NCBI GenBank assembly: GCA_016703425.1
Contig: JADJCA010000011.1
Location: 1-64,000 of the forward strand
Direction: 5' to 3'
Source of the DNA: Myxococcales bacterium
Lineage (GTDB): Bacteria; Myxococcota_A; Polyangia; Polyangiales; Polyangiaceae
DNA: 64,000 nucleotides
The notes beneath the pieces were generated by a model that searched no databases, had not been told where the DNA came from, and saw only the letters and a program-made list of their open reading frames with translations. The stretch's first letter is position 1; the number at the start of each line of letters is the position of its first letter. Position numbers and translations under genes: made by a program. This document shows, in pieces, positions 44,280-53,256 of this stretch.

Positions 44280-45746
44280 CTACGGAATGTCGGAGGCTTC
44301 GGCCCGCTGCTCACGCGGGGTGTCGGCGCGCGCTGGCCACATCACCTCACCTCGAACGGGGACGCGAACCACGAAGGTGGCGCCGCCGCCGGGGGTGGGC
44401 TCGTAGTGGACGGTGCCATGATGCACCTCCGACACACGACGAACCACTGCGAGGCCAAGCCCCACGCCGGTGGGGCGGGTCGTAAAGAACGGGACGAAGA
44501 GCTGCTCGACGTCTTTGAGCGGCACGCCTTCGCCGTCGTCGGAGACGCTGAGCCGCAACGTTCGGTCCCCCTCGGCGAGCGCGTGCAACTGGACCCGCGT
44601 GCGCCGCCCGCGGGCTTGCAGCGCGTTGGCGACCAAGTTCACGACGGCTTGCCGCAAGAGATCGGCGTCGCAGCTCACGGTGTGCACCTCGGCGGCGACC
44701 TCGAGCTCGACCTCCGAGGGATCGCACTTCGCCTCGGTGCAGGCGGCCTGCACCGCCGAAAGAAGCAGCGGCTCAAGCGCCGTCTCGACGAAGGCCGCGG
44801 TGCGCGGGCGCGCGAAGTCCAAGAGCTCGGTCACGAGTCGATTGAGTCGCTGCGCCTCTTCCTCGACGATCCCAAAGAGCACCTGGGACGCGTCCGTGAG
44901 GCGCTCTTTTTTCTTGAGCGATGCGAGCGCGTTGAAAATGACGGCCAGCGGATTTCTGACCTCGTGGGCGACGACGGCTGAGAGCTCGCCGATGGCCGCG
45001 AGCCGCTCTCGTGCCACGAGCTCGCGCTGCGTTTCAGCGAGTCTGGCGGTGGACTCGTCCAGTGCTCGGGCGTTGGCAACGAACCGCGCCGTGACCGTCG
45101 AGCCGACGGCCATGACGACGATCATGAAGCCGAGCTCGAGGAGATTTGGCAGGCTCCAAGGGAAGGCCGTGGCGATCGCATCGTTGATGCCGAAGAGCGA
45201 GAGCACACCGAGGCCGAGCGCGTGGGCCGCCGCGTCCGCGTCACCCCGACGGAAGCGGCGCGCGTAGCCGAAGGACACGCCGGCCGACAGGGCGCAGAAA
45301 TAGAGCAACAAGATGCCGCCGACGGGCGTAACGGCTGCGTCGCGGTAAACGACGCCAAGCCAGTGCACGGGTCGCTCGTGAACGATCGAATCGAGGGCAA
45401 GACCGGGCACCAGGCCAACCGCGGAGGCCACCATCGCGGCGTAAGAGAGGCCACGTTCCACGTTCGTCGGGCGCCGCTTGGCTCCGGCCACGAAGTAGCG
45501 GAGCCATGCGGCGACGAAGAGCCCTGCAAGGGCCAAGGTCGCGTGGCTGTACAGACGGATGACCGCGACGTTCGTCGTGAGGGTCGCTGGCAGTGAGACC
45601 AGCGAATAGAGCGCGCTTAGGAGTGCCGCGTAGGCGAAATAGCGGAGCTCTCGCCACGTGGAGCCGCGCGAGATGCGAGCGCCCAGGAGCGCGGCGACGA
45701 GCGCGAGCGCGGCGTTGGTGACAGAGAGGGTCGCCGGAATGGTCAC
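44280..45746 (-). CDS. Membrane sensor histidine kinase
   Basis: 488 residues. Residues ~8-215 form about seven membrane helices (VTNAALALVAALLGA, YFAYAALLSALYSLVSL, HWLGVVYRDAAVTPVGGILLLYF). The kinase core has its phospho-histidine in VVAHEVRNPLAV (H261), N box VNLVANALQA, G1 SDDGEGVPL, F box LFVPFFTTRPTG and G2 GVGLGLAVVRRV. The order and membrane sensor resemble NtrB/7TM-type kinases. No response regulator gene is adjacent on its strand, so the cognate partner is unassigned. It is 55 bases from the GDSL gene. Confidence 0.93.
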   Translation of the reverse strand: MTIPATLSVTNAALALVAALLGARISRGSTWRELRYFAYAALLSALYSLVSLPATLTTNVAVIRLYSHATLALAGLFVAAWLRYFVAGAKRRPTNVERGLSYAAMVASAVGLVPGLALDSIVHERPVHWLGVVYRDAAVTPVGGILLLYFCALSAGVSFGYARRFRRGDADAAAHALGLGVLSLFGINDAIATAFPWSLPNLLELGFMIVVMAVGSTVTARFVANARALDESTARLAETQRELVARERLAAIGELSAVVAHEVRNPLAVIFNALASLKKKERLTDASQVLFGIVEEEAQRLNRLVTELLDFARPRTAAFVETALEPLLLSAVQAACTEAKCDPSEVELEVAAEVHTVSCDADLLRQAVVNLVANALQARGRRTRVQLHALAEGDRTLRLSVSDDGEGVPLKDVEQLFVPFFTTRPTGVGLGLAVVRRVSEVHHGTVHYEPTPGGGATFVVRVPVRGEVMWPARADTPREQRAEASDIP

Positions 45747-45800
45747 AACAGCGGAATGCTACCCCCCACTGCGCGCGCGCGCACCGGCATCGGCCGGCCG

Positions 45801-46571
45801 TCATTCGCCAGCTTCGGCCATTCGCGCAACGAGGAACGCCATCACCGCATCGGCCCAGACCTCGCCCCCCTTGTTGGTCGGGTGAATGCGGTCGGCCATC
45901 CGTTCCAAGTCGAGTCCGCTCGAATCGAAGAACGCGCAGGGCGCCACGCTCTTTCGAAGGACGTCGATGAACCCCACCTTGTCGGGCTGCCAAAGCGGCG
46001 GCCCGATCCAGATGCAGCGCCGCCTAGGGTTGGTTGAGACGCCGACCTTCTTGACGACCCGCTTGATGGCCGGGATGAGGTACTCGGGCGCGGGGCTCGT
46101 GGCGTTGTTGGCGCCGAGCGTCAGAAGGACCAGGTCGGGGTGGGTCTTCTTGAGCCCAAGGTCGAGGTCGGTGCCCTTCTCGAAGCTCTGGATGCCGGCG
46201 CTCGTGACGGGAATCGAGAAGAACTTGGCGCCATCGGCTTCGAAGCGGCGTCCGAGGGCGCGCGTCAGGCCGAACTTGAAGCCCACCATCGAGTCCCCAA
46301 TGTGCAAGACGCGCCGGTAGCTGTGAAGCACCGCGGCGCCATCGACCAAGCTCGCGGCGTCCGCGATTGCCGCATCTTCGGTCGCCGCGTCGAACGGCCC
46401 GCCGGGAGCCGCGGCTCGCGCGTCGCGCCCCGCGTCGGCGGCATCGCCCGACGCCGAGTCCGAAGGCGCCGAAGCCGCGTCGGTGCTTGGCCCAGCGCGC
46501 TGGGAGCAAGCCGGTCCGCACACGGTCAAGACGATGGGCAGGGCCCAAGCCGCACGAGCCATTCCGCCCAT
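45801..46571 (-). CDS. SGNH/GDSL-family hydrolase
   Basis: 256 residues from ATG 46571. The signal MARAAWALPIVLTVCGPACS suggests secretion or lipid attachment, with an Asp/Ala-rich linker (DAADAGRDARAA). The domain starts RVLHIGDSMVGFKFGL: GDS block I with nucleophilic Ser, LTLGANNATSPAPEY as the GxN block and DRIHPTNKGGEVWAD with the catalytic His of block V. These fit an esterase or acyltransferase of envelope glycans. Upstream Val/Gly region holds an alternative start at 46616. Confidence 0.85.
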   Translation of the reverse strand: MGGMARAAWALPIVLTVCGPACSQRAGPSTDAASAPSDSASGDAADAGRDARAAAPGGPFDAATEDAAIADAASLVDGAAVLHSYRRVLHIGDSMVGFKFGLTRALGRRFEADGAKFFSIPVTSAGIQSFEKGTDLDLGLKKTHPDLVLLTLGANNATSPAPEYLIPAIKRVVKKVGVSTNPRRRCIWIGPPLWQPDKVGFIDVLRKSVAPCAFFDSSGLDLERMADRIHPTNKGGEVWADAVMAFLVARMAEAGE

Positions 46572-46650
46572 CACGGCTACCACGGCGCGGCGGGGAGACC
46601 TACTTCCCTGCAACACCTTTCCGCGGCTCTCGACTCGTCAACTCCCGCTA

Positions 46651-46677
46651 GTGTGGTGAATCAGAGATTCACCACAC
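46651..46677. promoter_or_regulatory. Perfect 12-bp inverted repeat with 3-base loop
   Basis: The arms are GTGTGGTGAATC and GATTCACCACAC, the loop AGA. It lies 77 bases past the LysR stop and 80 bases before the GDSL start, in a 183-base gap. No T run follows on either strand, so it is more like an operator than a rho-independent terminator, though a hairpin end for the LysR transcript is possible. Confidence 0.55.
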
Positions 46678-46754
46678 GTCGAACAAGGACAGGAACCGAG
46701 TGCACCTGTGACTTTGGCCGACGAATTCGGCGAGCGAACTTCTGACTCAGGACA

Positions 46755-47621
46755 CTAGGCACGTAGCTCCTCCACGAACCTCGTCGCGGCCCGGCCAAGC
46801 TTACGTCCCTCGCGGAAGTAGAGCCGCGGCTTGAAGGTGTGGGCCTCGCGCCAGCGAATCTCGCGAAAGACCCCGCGCGAGAGCTCGGCCTTCACCATGT
46901 GCTCAGGCATCCAACCGAAGCCCACGCCCGTCATCAGGGCGACCTTCTTGGCGGCGAAGTCCGAGAGCCGAACGCGCGTCCGCTGTTCGAGGCCGGCCGT
47001 CGGCAAAGCGAGGCGCGGGTCGGAGCCACGCACCGTCAGGAGGACGTGCGCGGCGAGCTCCTCTGCCGTTGGACGCGCGCCCAATCGGACGAGCGCGTGG
47101 CCGCGGTGGGCCACGAGCCGCGCACGAATCGGCGGAAGCTCCACGCTCCGGAGCCCCGACGTGGTGGGCGGCAAGACGGCAATCATGAGGTCGGCGTTCG
47201 ACTCGACGAAGACGCGTTCCACGCCAGAGAGGAAGTCGGCGTCTACGTCGACGCGCGTCGGCGCGCCGTCTTTGAGCAGCGACGCGACGACGCCGAGGAG
47301 CGGCTCGACCGAGCAGATGCCGTCGAAGACGACGTGCAGCGACGGCTCCCAGCCGGTCTTCATCTCGTGGCACGAGCGCATGAGTTCGTCTTCCAGTGCG
47401 AGGAGCCGTCGGCAGTGCTCGAGGACGCGCGCGCCTTGGCTCGTGGGCTTGGTGCGATAGCCGGTGCGGTCGAGCAGCTCGAGGCCCGTCTGCTCCTCGA
47501 GGAGGCGCATGGCGTACACGATGGCGGTGTGCCGTTTGCGTAGCGCCGCCGCCGCCTTCACGAAGGTGCCATGGGTCGCCAGGGCGTCGAAGGCGCGGGC
47601 CTGCTCCAGGGTGACGTGCAT
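46755..47621 (-). CDS. LysR-family transcriptional regulator
   Basis: 288 residues. The N-terminal winged helix (LEQARAFDALATHGTFVKAAAALRKRHTAIVYAMRLLEEQTG) and the effector domain of alternating beta and alpha (GLRSVELPPIRARLVAHRGHALV, VGFGWMPEHMV) are typical. It is divergent from hmgA with 83 bases between the starts, the classical LysR layout, so it most likely controls hmgA-hpd and itself. The inducer is probably an intermediate of tyrosine breakdown, which is inferred from context only. Confidence 0.9.
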   Translation of the reverse strand: MHVTLEQARAFDALATHGTFVKAAAALRKRHTAIVYAMRLLEEQTGLELLDRTGYRTKPTSQGARVLEHCRRLLALEDELMRSCHEMKTGWEPSLHVVFDGICSVEPLLGVVASLLKDGAPTRVDVDADFLSGVERVFVESNADLMIAVLPPTTSGLRSVELPPIRARLVAHRGHALVRLGARPTAEELAAHVLLTVRGSDPRLALPTAGLEQRTRVRLSDFAAKKVALMTGVGFGWMPEHMVKAELSRGVFREIRWREAHTFKPRLYFREGRKLGRAATRFVEELRA

Positions 47622-47624
47622 ACC

Positions 47625-47657
47625 GTCACATTGTCTCTTTTTCTGACATTGTGTGAC
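47625..47657. promoter_or_regulatory. Imperfect dyad in LysR-hmgA intergenic region
   Basis: GTCACATTGTC at 47625-47635 faces GACATTGTGTGAC at 47645-47657, giving an interrupted dyad with matching outer GTCACA and inner TGTC blocks, about ten bases apart. It begins three bases before the LysR start and ends 47 bases before the hmgA start. The place is right for a LysR-type site. Confidence 0.5.
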
Positions 47658-47704
47658 GTTTTTTGAACTTTCTACGGAGAGCTCGCCTCGCTACGAACGT
47701 CGTC

Positions 47705-48847
47705 ATGGACGTCCCCTACGTACGCGGCAAGGTTGCGCTTCAGGCCCACGTCGGTCTCCCGGAAGGGAGCGTCGAGGAGGAGTACGCACGAAACGGCTTC
47801 TTCGGCCGCTACGCGCACCTCTATCGAAAACACGCGCCGGTGGGCTGGACGCGCATCGAAGGGCCGCTCAAGCCGCGCCTCTACGACCTCTCGGAAGGTC
47901 CGAACCGCGGCGAGCCGGCGGCGGTCGCTGCTTCGCAGAGCGGTGACCTCGTGGGCGCCCGTGTCACGATCCTGGAGAACGCCGACGTCCGCGTTCAGCT
48001 CGCGACGCTGGAGGCGCCGACGCCGTATTTCTTCCGCAACGCCGACGCCGACGATCTCTTCTTCGTCCACGCGGGCGCCGGCCGTCTCGAGACGGACTTC
48101 GGGCCCCTCACCTACCAGAAGGGCGACTACCTCCTCGTTCCGCGAGGCACCGCGTACCGCTTCGCGCCGACGAGCAAGACGGCGCTCTTGGCCGTGGAGT
48201 CGATGGGCGAGCTTGCCGTGCCGGATCGGGGCATGCTCGGTCAGCACGCGCTCTTCGACCCGGCCGTGCTCGTCGTGCCGACGCCCGGTGAAGGCACAGC
48301 GCTCGCCGCCGTAAACGGTGAATACGAGCTCCGCATCCAGCGCTGCGGCGAGCTCACGCGGGTCTTCTACCCCTTCTCACCCATCGAGACGGTCGGCTGG
48401 AAGGGCACGCTCGCGCCCATGAAGCTCGCCGTGAACGACATCCGGCCCGTCAGCTCCGATCGGTACCACCTGCCGCCGAGCGCGCACACGACGTTCCTCG
48501 CGCCGGCCGTCGTCGTTTGCACCTTCGCGCCGCGCCCGCTCGAGAACGGCGATCCAACGGCGCTGAAGGTCCCCTTCTTTCACTCGAACATCGACTTCGA
48601 CGAGGTGCTCTTCTACCACGCAGGCGAGTTCTTCAGCCGCGCCGGCGTAGGCGCTGGGATGATGACCTTCCACCCGCAAGGCATTCATCACGGCCCGCAG
48701 GCGAAGGCCGAGGCGCGGTCGAAGACGGCCACGGCGACGAGCGAGATCGCGATCATGATCGACACGAAAAGGCCGCTCTTTCCGTCGAAGACGGCGGGCG
48801 CCTTCGAGGTCGAGAACTACTGGAAGAGCTGGCAGGAATCGAAATGA
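47705..48847 (+). CDS. hmgA: Homogentisate 1,2-dioxygenase
   Basis: 380 residues, ATG 47705. It opens the ring of homogentisate to maleylacetoacetate with Fe(II). The iron-site region is FHSNIDFDEVLFYHAGEFFSR (His and acidic residues) followed by MMTFHPQGIHHGPQ, which carries further ligand histidines, as in the short bacterial form of the enzyme. The protein is shorter than the ~440-residue eukaryotic form but complete in its cupin core. The hpd gene overlaps its stop (ATGA), so the pair is translated together. Confidence 0.92.
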   Translation: MDVPYVRGKVALQAHVGLPEGSVEEEYARNGFFGRYAHLYRKHAPVGWTRIEGPLKPRLYDLSEGPNRGEPAAVAASQSGDLVGARVTILENADVRVQLATLEAPTPYFFRNADADDLFFVHAGAGRLETDFGPLTYQKGDYLLVPRGTAYRFAPTSKTALLAVESMGELAVPDRGMLGQHALFDPAVLVVPTPGEGTALAAVNGEYELRIQRCGELTRVFYPFSPIETVGWKGTLAPMKLAVNDIRPVSSDRYHLPPSAHTTFLAPAVVVCTFAPRPLENGDPTALKVPFFHSNIDFDEVLFYHAGEFFSRAGVGAGMMTFHPQGIHHGPQAKAEARSKTATATSEIAIMIDTKRPLFPSKTAGAFEVENYWKSWQESK

Positions 48848-49932
48848 ACTCCACGACCATGAACACGAAGAACCCCTGCGGCGTTCGCGGCATCGCGTAC
48901 ATCGAGTTCTGCTCGCCCGAGCCCGACGCGATCCACCGGTTGCTGCTGGACTTCGGCTTCTCGCGGACGATGCGGCACCAAGCGAAGGCCATCGACCTCT
49001 ACGAGCAGCATGGCATCACGTTCCTCCTGAACCGCGAGCCTCGGAGCTTCGGCGCGGCCTTCGCGAGCCAACACGGCCCGTCGATCTGTTCGATGGGTTG
49101 GCTCGTCGACGATCCGGTGCGTGCCCTCGGCACCGCGAAGGAGCGGGGCGCTCGCCCCATGATGGAGAGCGATCTCAGCGAGACGCGGGGAGCCCACGCC
49201 GGCGCGGGGATTCCGTCGGTCTACGGCATCGGCGATAGCCTGATCACGTTCGTGGGGAGCACCACGAGCGCCCCCAAGGACATCGGCCGCACCCTCGGCT
49301 TCGTCGCGCTCGACAAGCCGGACCGCGTCGCCGACAAGGGATTTCTGACCATCGACCACCTGACGAACAACGTCGCGAAGGGCACGATGGGGCGCTGGGC
49401 CAGCTTCTACAAAGACGTCTTTGGCTTCACCGAGGTGAGGTACTTCGACATTCGCGGCGTCAAGACGGGGCTCACGTCGTATGCGCTCCGCTCCCCCTGC
49501 GGCACCTTCGCGATCCCCATCAACGAAGCCGACGAAGCGAAGAGCCAGATCAACGAATACCTGGAGGAGTACAAGGGCCCCGGGATCCAGCACGTGGCCT
49601 TCTTGACGTCCGACATCCTCGCGTCACTGCGAGGCCTCGACGGCACTGCGCTGGAGTTCCTCGATATCGACGACGAGTACTACCGGGGCGTCTTCGACCG
49701 CGTGCCTAACGTGAAGGAAGACCGCGCCGAGCTCCAGAAGCGCAACGTCCTCGTCGACGGCGACGCCGACGGCTACCTGCTCCAGATCTTCACCAAGAAC
49801 ATCGTGGGCCCCATCTTCGTGGAGCTGATCCAGCGGCAGAACCACCTGTCCTTCGGCGAGGGCAACTTCACCGCGCTCTTCCGATCGATCGAGCGGGATC
49901 AGGCGAAGCGCGGCGTCTTCGAAGGGGCGTAG
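48844..49932 (+). CDS. hpd: 4-Hydroxyphenylpyruvate dioxygenase
   Basis: 362 residues; ATG 48844 lies inside the hmgA stop and has AGGA upstream. It makes homogentisate from 4-hydroxyphenylpyruvate, feeding hmgA. Two vicinal-oxygen-chelate halves are visible; the iron ligands are in FLTIDHLTNNV, GIQHVAFLTSD and PIFVELIQR, with the substrate pocket motif GNFTALFRSIERDQ near the end. All are present, so it should be active. The order hmgA before hpd is unlike the usual hpd-hmgA order. Confidence 0.95.
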   Translation: MNSTTMNTKNPCGVRGIAYIEFCSPEPDAIHRLLLDFGFSRTMRHQAKAIDLYEQHGITFLLNREPRSFGAAFASQHGPSICSMGWLVDDPVRALGTAKERGARPMMESDLSETRGAHAGAGIPSVYGIGDSLITFVGSTTSAPKDIGRTLGFVALDKPDRVADKGFLTIDHLTNNVAKGTMGRWASFYKDVFGFTEVRYFDIRGVKTGLTSYALRSPCGTFAIPINEADEAKSQINEYLEEYKGPGIQHVAFLTSDILASLRGLDGTALEFLDIDDEYYRGVFDRVPNVKEDRAELQKRNVLVDGDADGYLLQIFTKNIVGPIFVELIQRQNHLSFGEGNFTALFRSIERDQAKRGVFEGA

Positions 49933-50001
49933 GCACCGAAGACTAGGAGGGTTGGCGACTTCGGTGTGTCGTTGGTGCGAGCTTGCGCAATGTCGGCCTC
50001 G

Positions 50002-50526
50002 TCAATCCGGCGGCGGCGGCAGGCCGTAGAGCGCACCGACGCCACCCGAGTCCTTGACGAGGATCCCACCGTCGTCGATGCCACTGTCGAGCGCCGGCAG
50101 GCCATAGAGCGGCTGCACGTTGGCGTCGTGACCGCCGCCGTCGAGGGCGCCGGCGTCGGGCGGAGGTGGCAAGCCGTAGAGCGCGACCACACCACCGTCG
50201 TCTTTCGGACCGGAGTCCTTGAGAAGCCCCGCGTCGGATGCGCCACCCCCATCCGCGGTGCCGCCACCGCCACCGTCGGAGCTTCCGCCGTTGCCGGCGT
50301 CGCCTGTGCCACCGTCGCCGATCGTGCCGTCGCCGGACGTGCCGCCGCACGCGGCCACCGTGAGGGCCGCCGCGAACGTGAACGTCGCCCACCGGTCGAG
50401 TCGCTTGGTCGACCCCGGCACCGCACGGGCTCCGAAGCCTGCGGGGACGGCGTTTTGACAGAAGGGGCACGCGTCGTGATGCGTGCCGATGTGGCGCTGG
50501 CACTGGGGACAGGGGACGAGCGTCAT
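50002..50526 (-). CDS. Zinc-ribbon membrane protein with LYGLP repeats
   Basis: 174 residues from ATG 50526 (MTLVPCPQCQRHIGTHHDACPFCQ), which holds four Cys as a zinc ribbon. A membrane or lipobox segment follows (ATFTFAAALTVAAC), then a Gly/Asp/Ser-rich linker, then three copies of a short motif: VALYGLPPPPDAG, VQPLYGLPALDSG and VGALYGLPPPPD. The N-terminus should be cytosolic and the repeats outside. I recall similar Pro/Tyr-rich repeat proteins in myxobacteria, without known function. Confidence 0.7.
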   Translation of the reverse strand: MTLVPCPQCQRHIGTHHDACPFCQNAVPAGFGARAVPGSTKRLDRWATFTFAAALTVAACGGTSGDGTIGDGGTGDAGNGGSSDGGGGGTADGGGASDAGLLKDSGPKDDGGVVALYGLPPPPDAGALDGGGHDANVQPLYGLPALDSGIDDGGILVKDSGGVGALYGLPPPPD

Positions 50527-50644
50527 GAACACCTCGGAGCCCTAGGATGATGCAGCAGCGGCCCGTCGTCCAAGGGGGTTCTTCGGGGCCCTGATTTTGG
50601 CCCTGAAGCCTGGCCACGAGCGGCCACGCGCCGCGCCTCGAGCG

Positions 50645-51316
50645 TCAGTTCAGCTTGGTGAGCTCGCAGCCGTAAAACGCGGCGCCTACATCGCCGGTCA
50701 TCTGCACCGACTGGTTCACGCGGTCAGACTTGAACGTGTAGAGGTAGTGGCCGTCTTCGCCGCTCAGCGACTGCGTCGCCTCACCGCGCTTGACCTTGAC
50801 CGTGAGCGGCCCGCCCCAAACCACCTGGAATCTACAATCAAGCAGGTAGAGCTTGTCCTTCTCGGAGGGAAACTCGACGGTCACTTGATACTTGCCGTTG
50901 GGAGGATTCGTCATCGAGTAGGCGCCGTCGGGCATGACGCTCGAAGGCGAGACGAACATGAGCGGACCGGCGTACCCGATCTTCATGCCACCGGTGTGCA
51001 GCGGAGCGGCGGGCGTCACCTTCATTTGCGGCGGCGGCGGGGGCGCCGCGAGGGCGGCGATGTTCATCACCTTGAGCGCCTTGTTGAGAAACTCCACCTT
51101 CTTGAGCGGCGCGAGCGGCGGGCTCGCCGGCTTCGGCGGGGGCATCTCGGCAGACACGTAGGGCGCGGCGCTCATGCTCGGAGACGACGGTCCAGCGGGG
51201 AGCGGCCCGCGCGCGTCGACGGGCTTCAGCACGGGACCGTCGGCTGAAACCGCGGCGGCGGCGAGGAACGTGGAGAGAGCGGCGGCGCAGGCGACGGAGA
51301 CGGCGCGTTTCGGCAT
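50645..51316 (-). CDS. Secreted protein, hypothetical
   Basis: 223 residues. The signal peptide is VACAAALSTFLAAAAVSADG. The mature N-terminal half is Pro/Ala-rich (PYVSAEMPPPKPASPPLAPLK); the C-terminal half is beta-rich (YSMTNPPNGKYQVTVEFPS, LYLLDCRFQVVWGGPL) with two Cys (LLDC and FYGCEL) that may pair. No family is recognised. It is followed, 47 bases away, by the oxidoreductase gene upstream of it on the same strand. Confidence 0.7.
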   Translation of the reverse strand: MPKRAVSVACAAALSTFLAAAAVSADGPVLKPVDARGPLPAGPSSPSMSAAPYVSAEMPPPKPASPPLAPLKKVEFLNKALKVMNIAALAAPPPPPQMKVTPAAPLHTGGMKIGYAGPLMFVSPSSVMPDGAYSMTNPPNGKYQVTVEFPSEKDKLYLLDCRFQVVWGGPLTVKVKRGEATQSLSGEDGHYLYTFKSDRVNQSVQMTGDVGAAFYGCELTKLN

Positions 51317-51363
51317 CGTCGTGGTTTAGCCACCTCGCGCGGGCGGGGCAAGGCTCGGCCGCC

Positions 51364-53184
51364 TCAGGCCTCGCGAACGCTCGCGAGCGACCCGCCCGGC
51401 GCACTCCAGAGGCGCGCCGCCTCCGCCTCAATGGCCTCTTGGAGCGCGGGGTCGACGCCCGCCGGAAAGAGAGCGTGGGGCGCGCGGCCCGACACGTCCT
51501 TGTCGAGGCGAATGCCCTCGAGCGGCGCGCCGGGGAACGTTCGCAGGAGGTCTTTGGTCATGCGCTGCTCGACGCGCGTGAGGAGCTTCGCGTACGTGGC
51601 GTCGTCGAGCGACTTCATGAGCGCGACGGTGGGAAAGTCGATGGCCTTGAGCACCGCGTCGCGGTCGGCGACGTCTTCGCCGGTGACGCGCGCCAAGATG
51701 CTCGCGAAGGTGCTCCCGTAACACTTCTGGACCTGCGCCTTGCGGAACTCCTTGTCCATGGGGCCGAACAAGTGCTTCTCGAACTGGCTCACGCCCCAGA
51801 TGCCGTCGGCGAAATGGCCGCGATTTTGCCCGAAATATTCGCCCTTTTCGCGAAGGTGCTCGGCCATGGCCCGGAGCTGCGTGGCCATGTTGGCCTGCGC
51901 TTCGAGAACGCGATCGGCGAGCCTCAGGTCATCGGCCACCCAGTCGACGTCGCGGAGCTTGTCGCTCAGGAACGGCCAGACCATGACGTTGTAGTAGTTG
52001 TTGAAGTCGAGCAGGAACTTGAGCCGGAAGACCTCGTAGCAGCCGAAGATCGGGTAGAGCTTCGCGTAGAGGCTGAGCGTCAGCTCGTACTTGAACTTGT
52101 AGTAGGCGTTGTAGGTCTGGATCTTCTTCTCGAAGACTGCCGTGTCGCCGGCGAGCTCCGACTCGATCATCGAGACGATGAACTCGTTGGCCGTCGCGAT
52201 GAAATCCGAGCCCGGGCTGTAGAACGGATCGACGAAGGCGCCGGCCTCGCCGGTCAGCGCCCAGCGATCCTTCGAGAAGTATTGCTCGGTGTAATACGGC
52301 AGGTGCGCGTAAGCCTGAAAGTCGACGAACTCGGCGCCTTGCATCAGGTCGCGTGACGACCGGTGCGAGTTCAAGAACGCCTCGAAGGCCTCCTTCTTCC
52401 GGATCGTGTCGCCGATGCGCTCCTTGTCATAGACCGCACCGACGCTCATCACGTCACCGGCCAGCGGGATGAACCAGATCCAGTAGCCGTCGTACATCAT
52501 GTGGTTCGTCGACAGATGGCGCGACGTCCATCGCACGCGGCCACGCCACGCGGGGTCCGTTGATGCGGCGTCGAGGCCGGCCACGTTCTTGTATCGCCCC
52601 CAGGCGGCGGCCGTTTGCAGGCGCATCTCCTTGTGCACCTTCATGCCCAAGCTTCGCGGAATCACGTGGCGGCGCCCCGTGGCGTCGACGACCCAGCGAG
52701 CCGTGACTTCAAACTTCTCACCGCCCTGCTCAAAGACGACGGTGTGCGCGCTCGTCGCGTCGATGGTCACGCCTTGGACCTTGGCGCCGAGCCGAAAATC
52801 GACCCCGACGGCGCGGTTCAGCGGCACGAGATCGCGCTCGAGGGCGGCCCGATCGAGCTGGAAGCTCGGAACGTGTGGAAAGCGCGTGGAGCCGATTTCG
52901 CTCATCTCCGGAAGCGGCAGGTCCTTTGCTTCCGTGTCGAAGAAGAAGCGCAGCCCGTTTTTCGGCAGTTGATGCTGGTAGAGGTACGACGACAGCCCGA
53001 GGCGACGAATCATGTAATTCGCAGCCACCTCGACGGTGGACTCGCCGACCTTGAAGTCGTCGATGACCTCCTTGGCCTCGAGGCAAAGAACCGAGAGCTC
53101 AGGACGAACGAGCTTCAGGTGGCGCGCGAGAAACGCTCCGGCGATTCCACCGCCCAACACGACCACGTCGAATGACTGTGACAT
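51364..53184 (-). CDS. Flavin-dependent halogenase-like oxidoreductase
   Basis: 606 residues, cytosolic. FAD-binding VVLGGGIAGAFLARHL is at residues 8-23, then the segment KVGESTVEVAAN, where flavin halogenases carry the catalytic lysine. The motif WIWFIPLAGDVMSVGAV is the W-x-W-x-I-P signature of halogenases, and AGAFVDPFYSPGSDFIA is a third family block. The C-terminal ~220 residues form a long helical lid. It could chlorinate a small aromatic substrate, or be a hydroxylase of the same fold. No synthetase or polyketide gene is nearby; tyrosine-catabolism genes lie 1.4 kb away. Confidence 0.8.
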   Translation of the reverse strand: MSQSFDVVVLGGGIAGAFLARHLKLVRPELSVLCLEAKEVIDDFKVGESTVEVAANYMIRRLGLSSYLYQHQLPKNGLRFFFDTEAKDLPLPEMSEIGSTRFPHVPSFQLDRAALERDLVPLNRAVGVDFRLGAKVQGVTIDATSAHTVVFEQGGEKFEVTARWVVDATGRRHVIPRSLGMKVHKEMRLQTAAAWGRYKNVAGLDAASTDPAWRGRVRWTSRHLSTNHMMYDGYWIWFIPLAGDVMSVGAVYDKERIGDTIRKKEAFEAFLNSHRSSRDLMQGAEFVDFQAYAHLPYYTEQYFSKDRWALTGEAGAFVDPFYSPGSDFIATANEFIVSMIESELAGDTAVFEKKIQTYNAYYKFKYELTLSLYAKLYPIFGCYEVFRLKFLLDFNNYYNVMVWPFLSDKLRDVDWVADDLRLADRVLEAQANMATQLRAMAEHLREKGEYFGQNRGHFADGIWGVSQFEKHLFGPMDKEFRKAQVQKCYGSTFASILARVTGEDVADRDAVLKAIDFPTVALMKSLDDATYAKLLTRVEQRMTKDLLRTFPGAPLEGIRLDKDVSGRAPHALFPAGVDPALQEAIEAEAARLWSAPGGSLASVREA

Positions 53185-53256
53185 GCGGGCACCATAGCGC
53201 GCCGATGGCCTGTCGTCAGTCGTGCCCCGCGAGGTTTCGAAGGCGTGGGTCCCCCA

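Noticed and set aside
46651..46677. Inverted repeat as a rho-independent terminator
   Set aside because: No T run on either strand; kept as an operator candidate instead.
51364..53184. Biosynthetic gene cluster around the halogenase-like gene
   Set aside because: No polyketide, peptide-synthetase, carrier-protein or flavin reductase gene is nearby.
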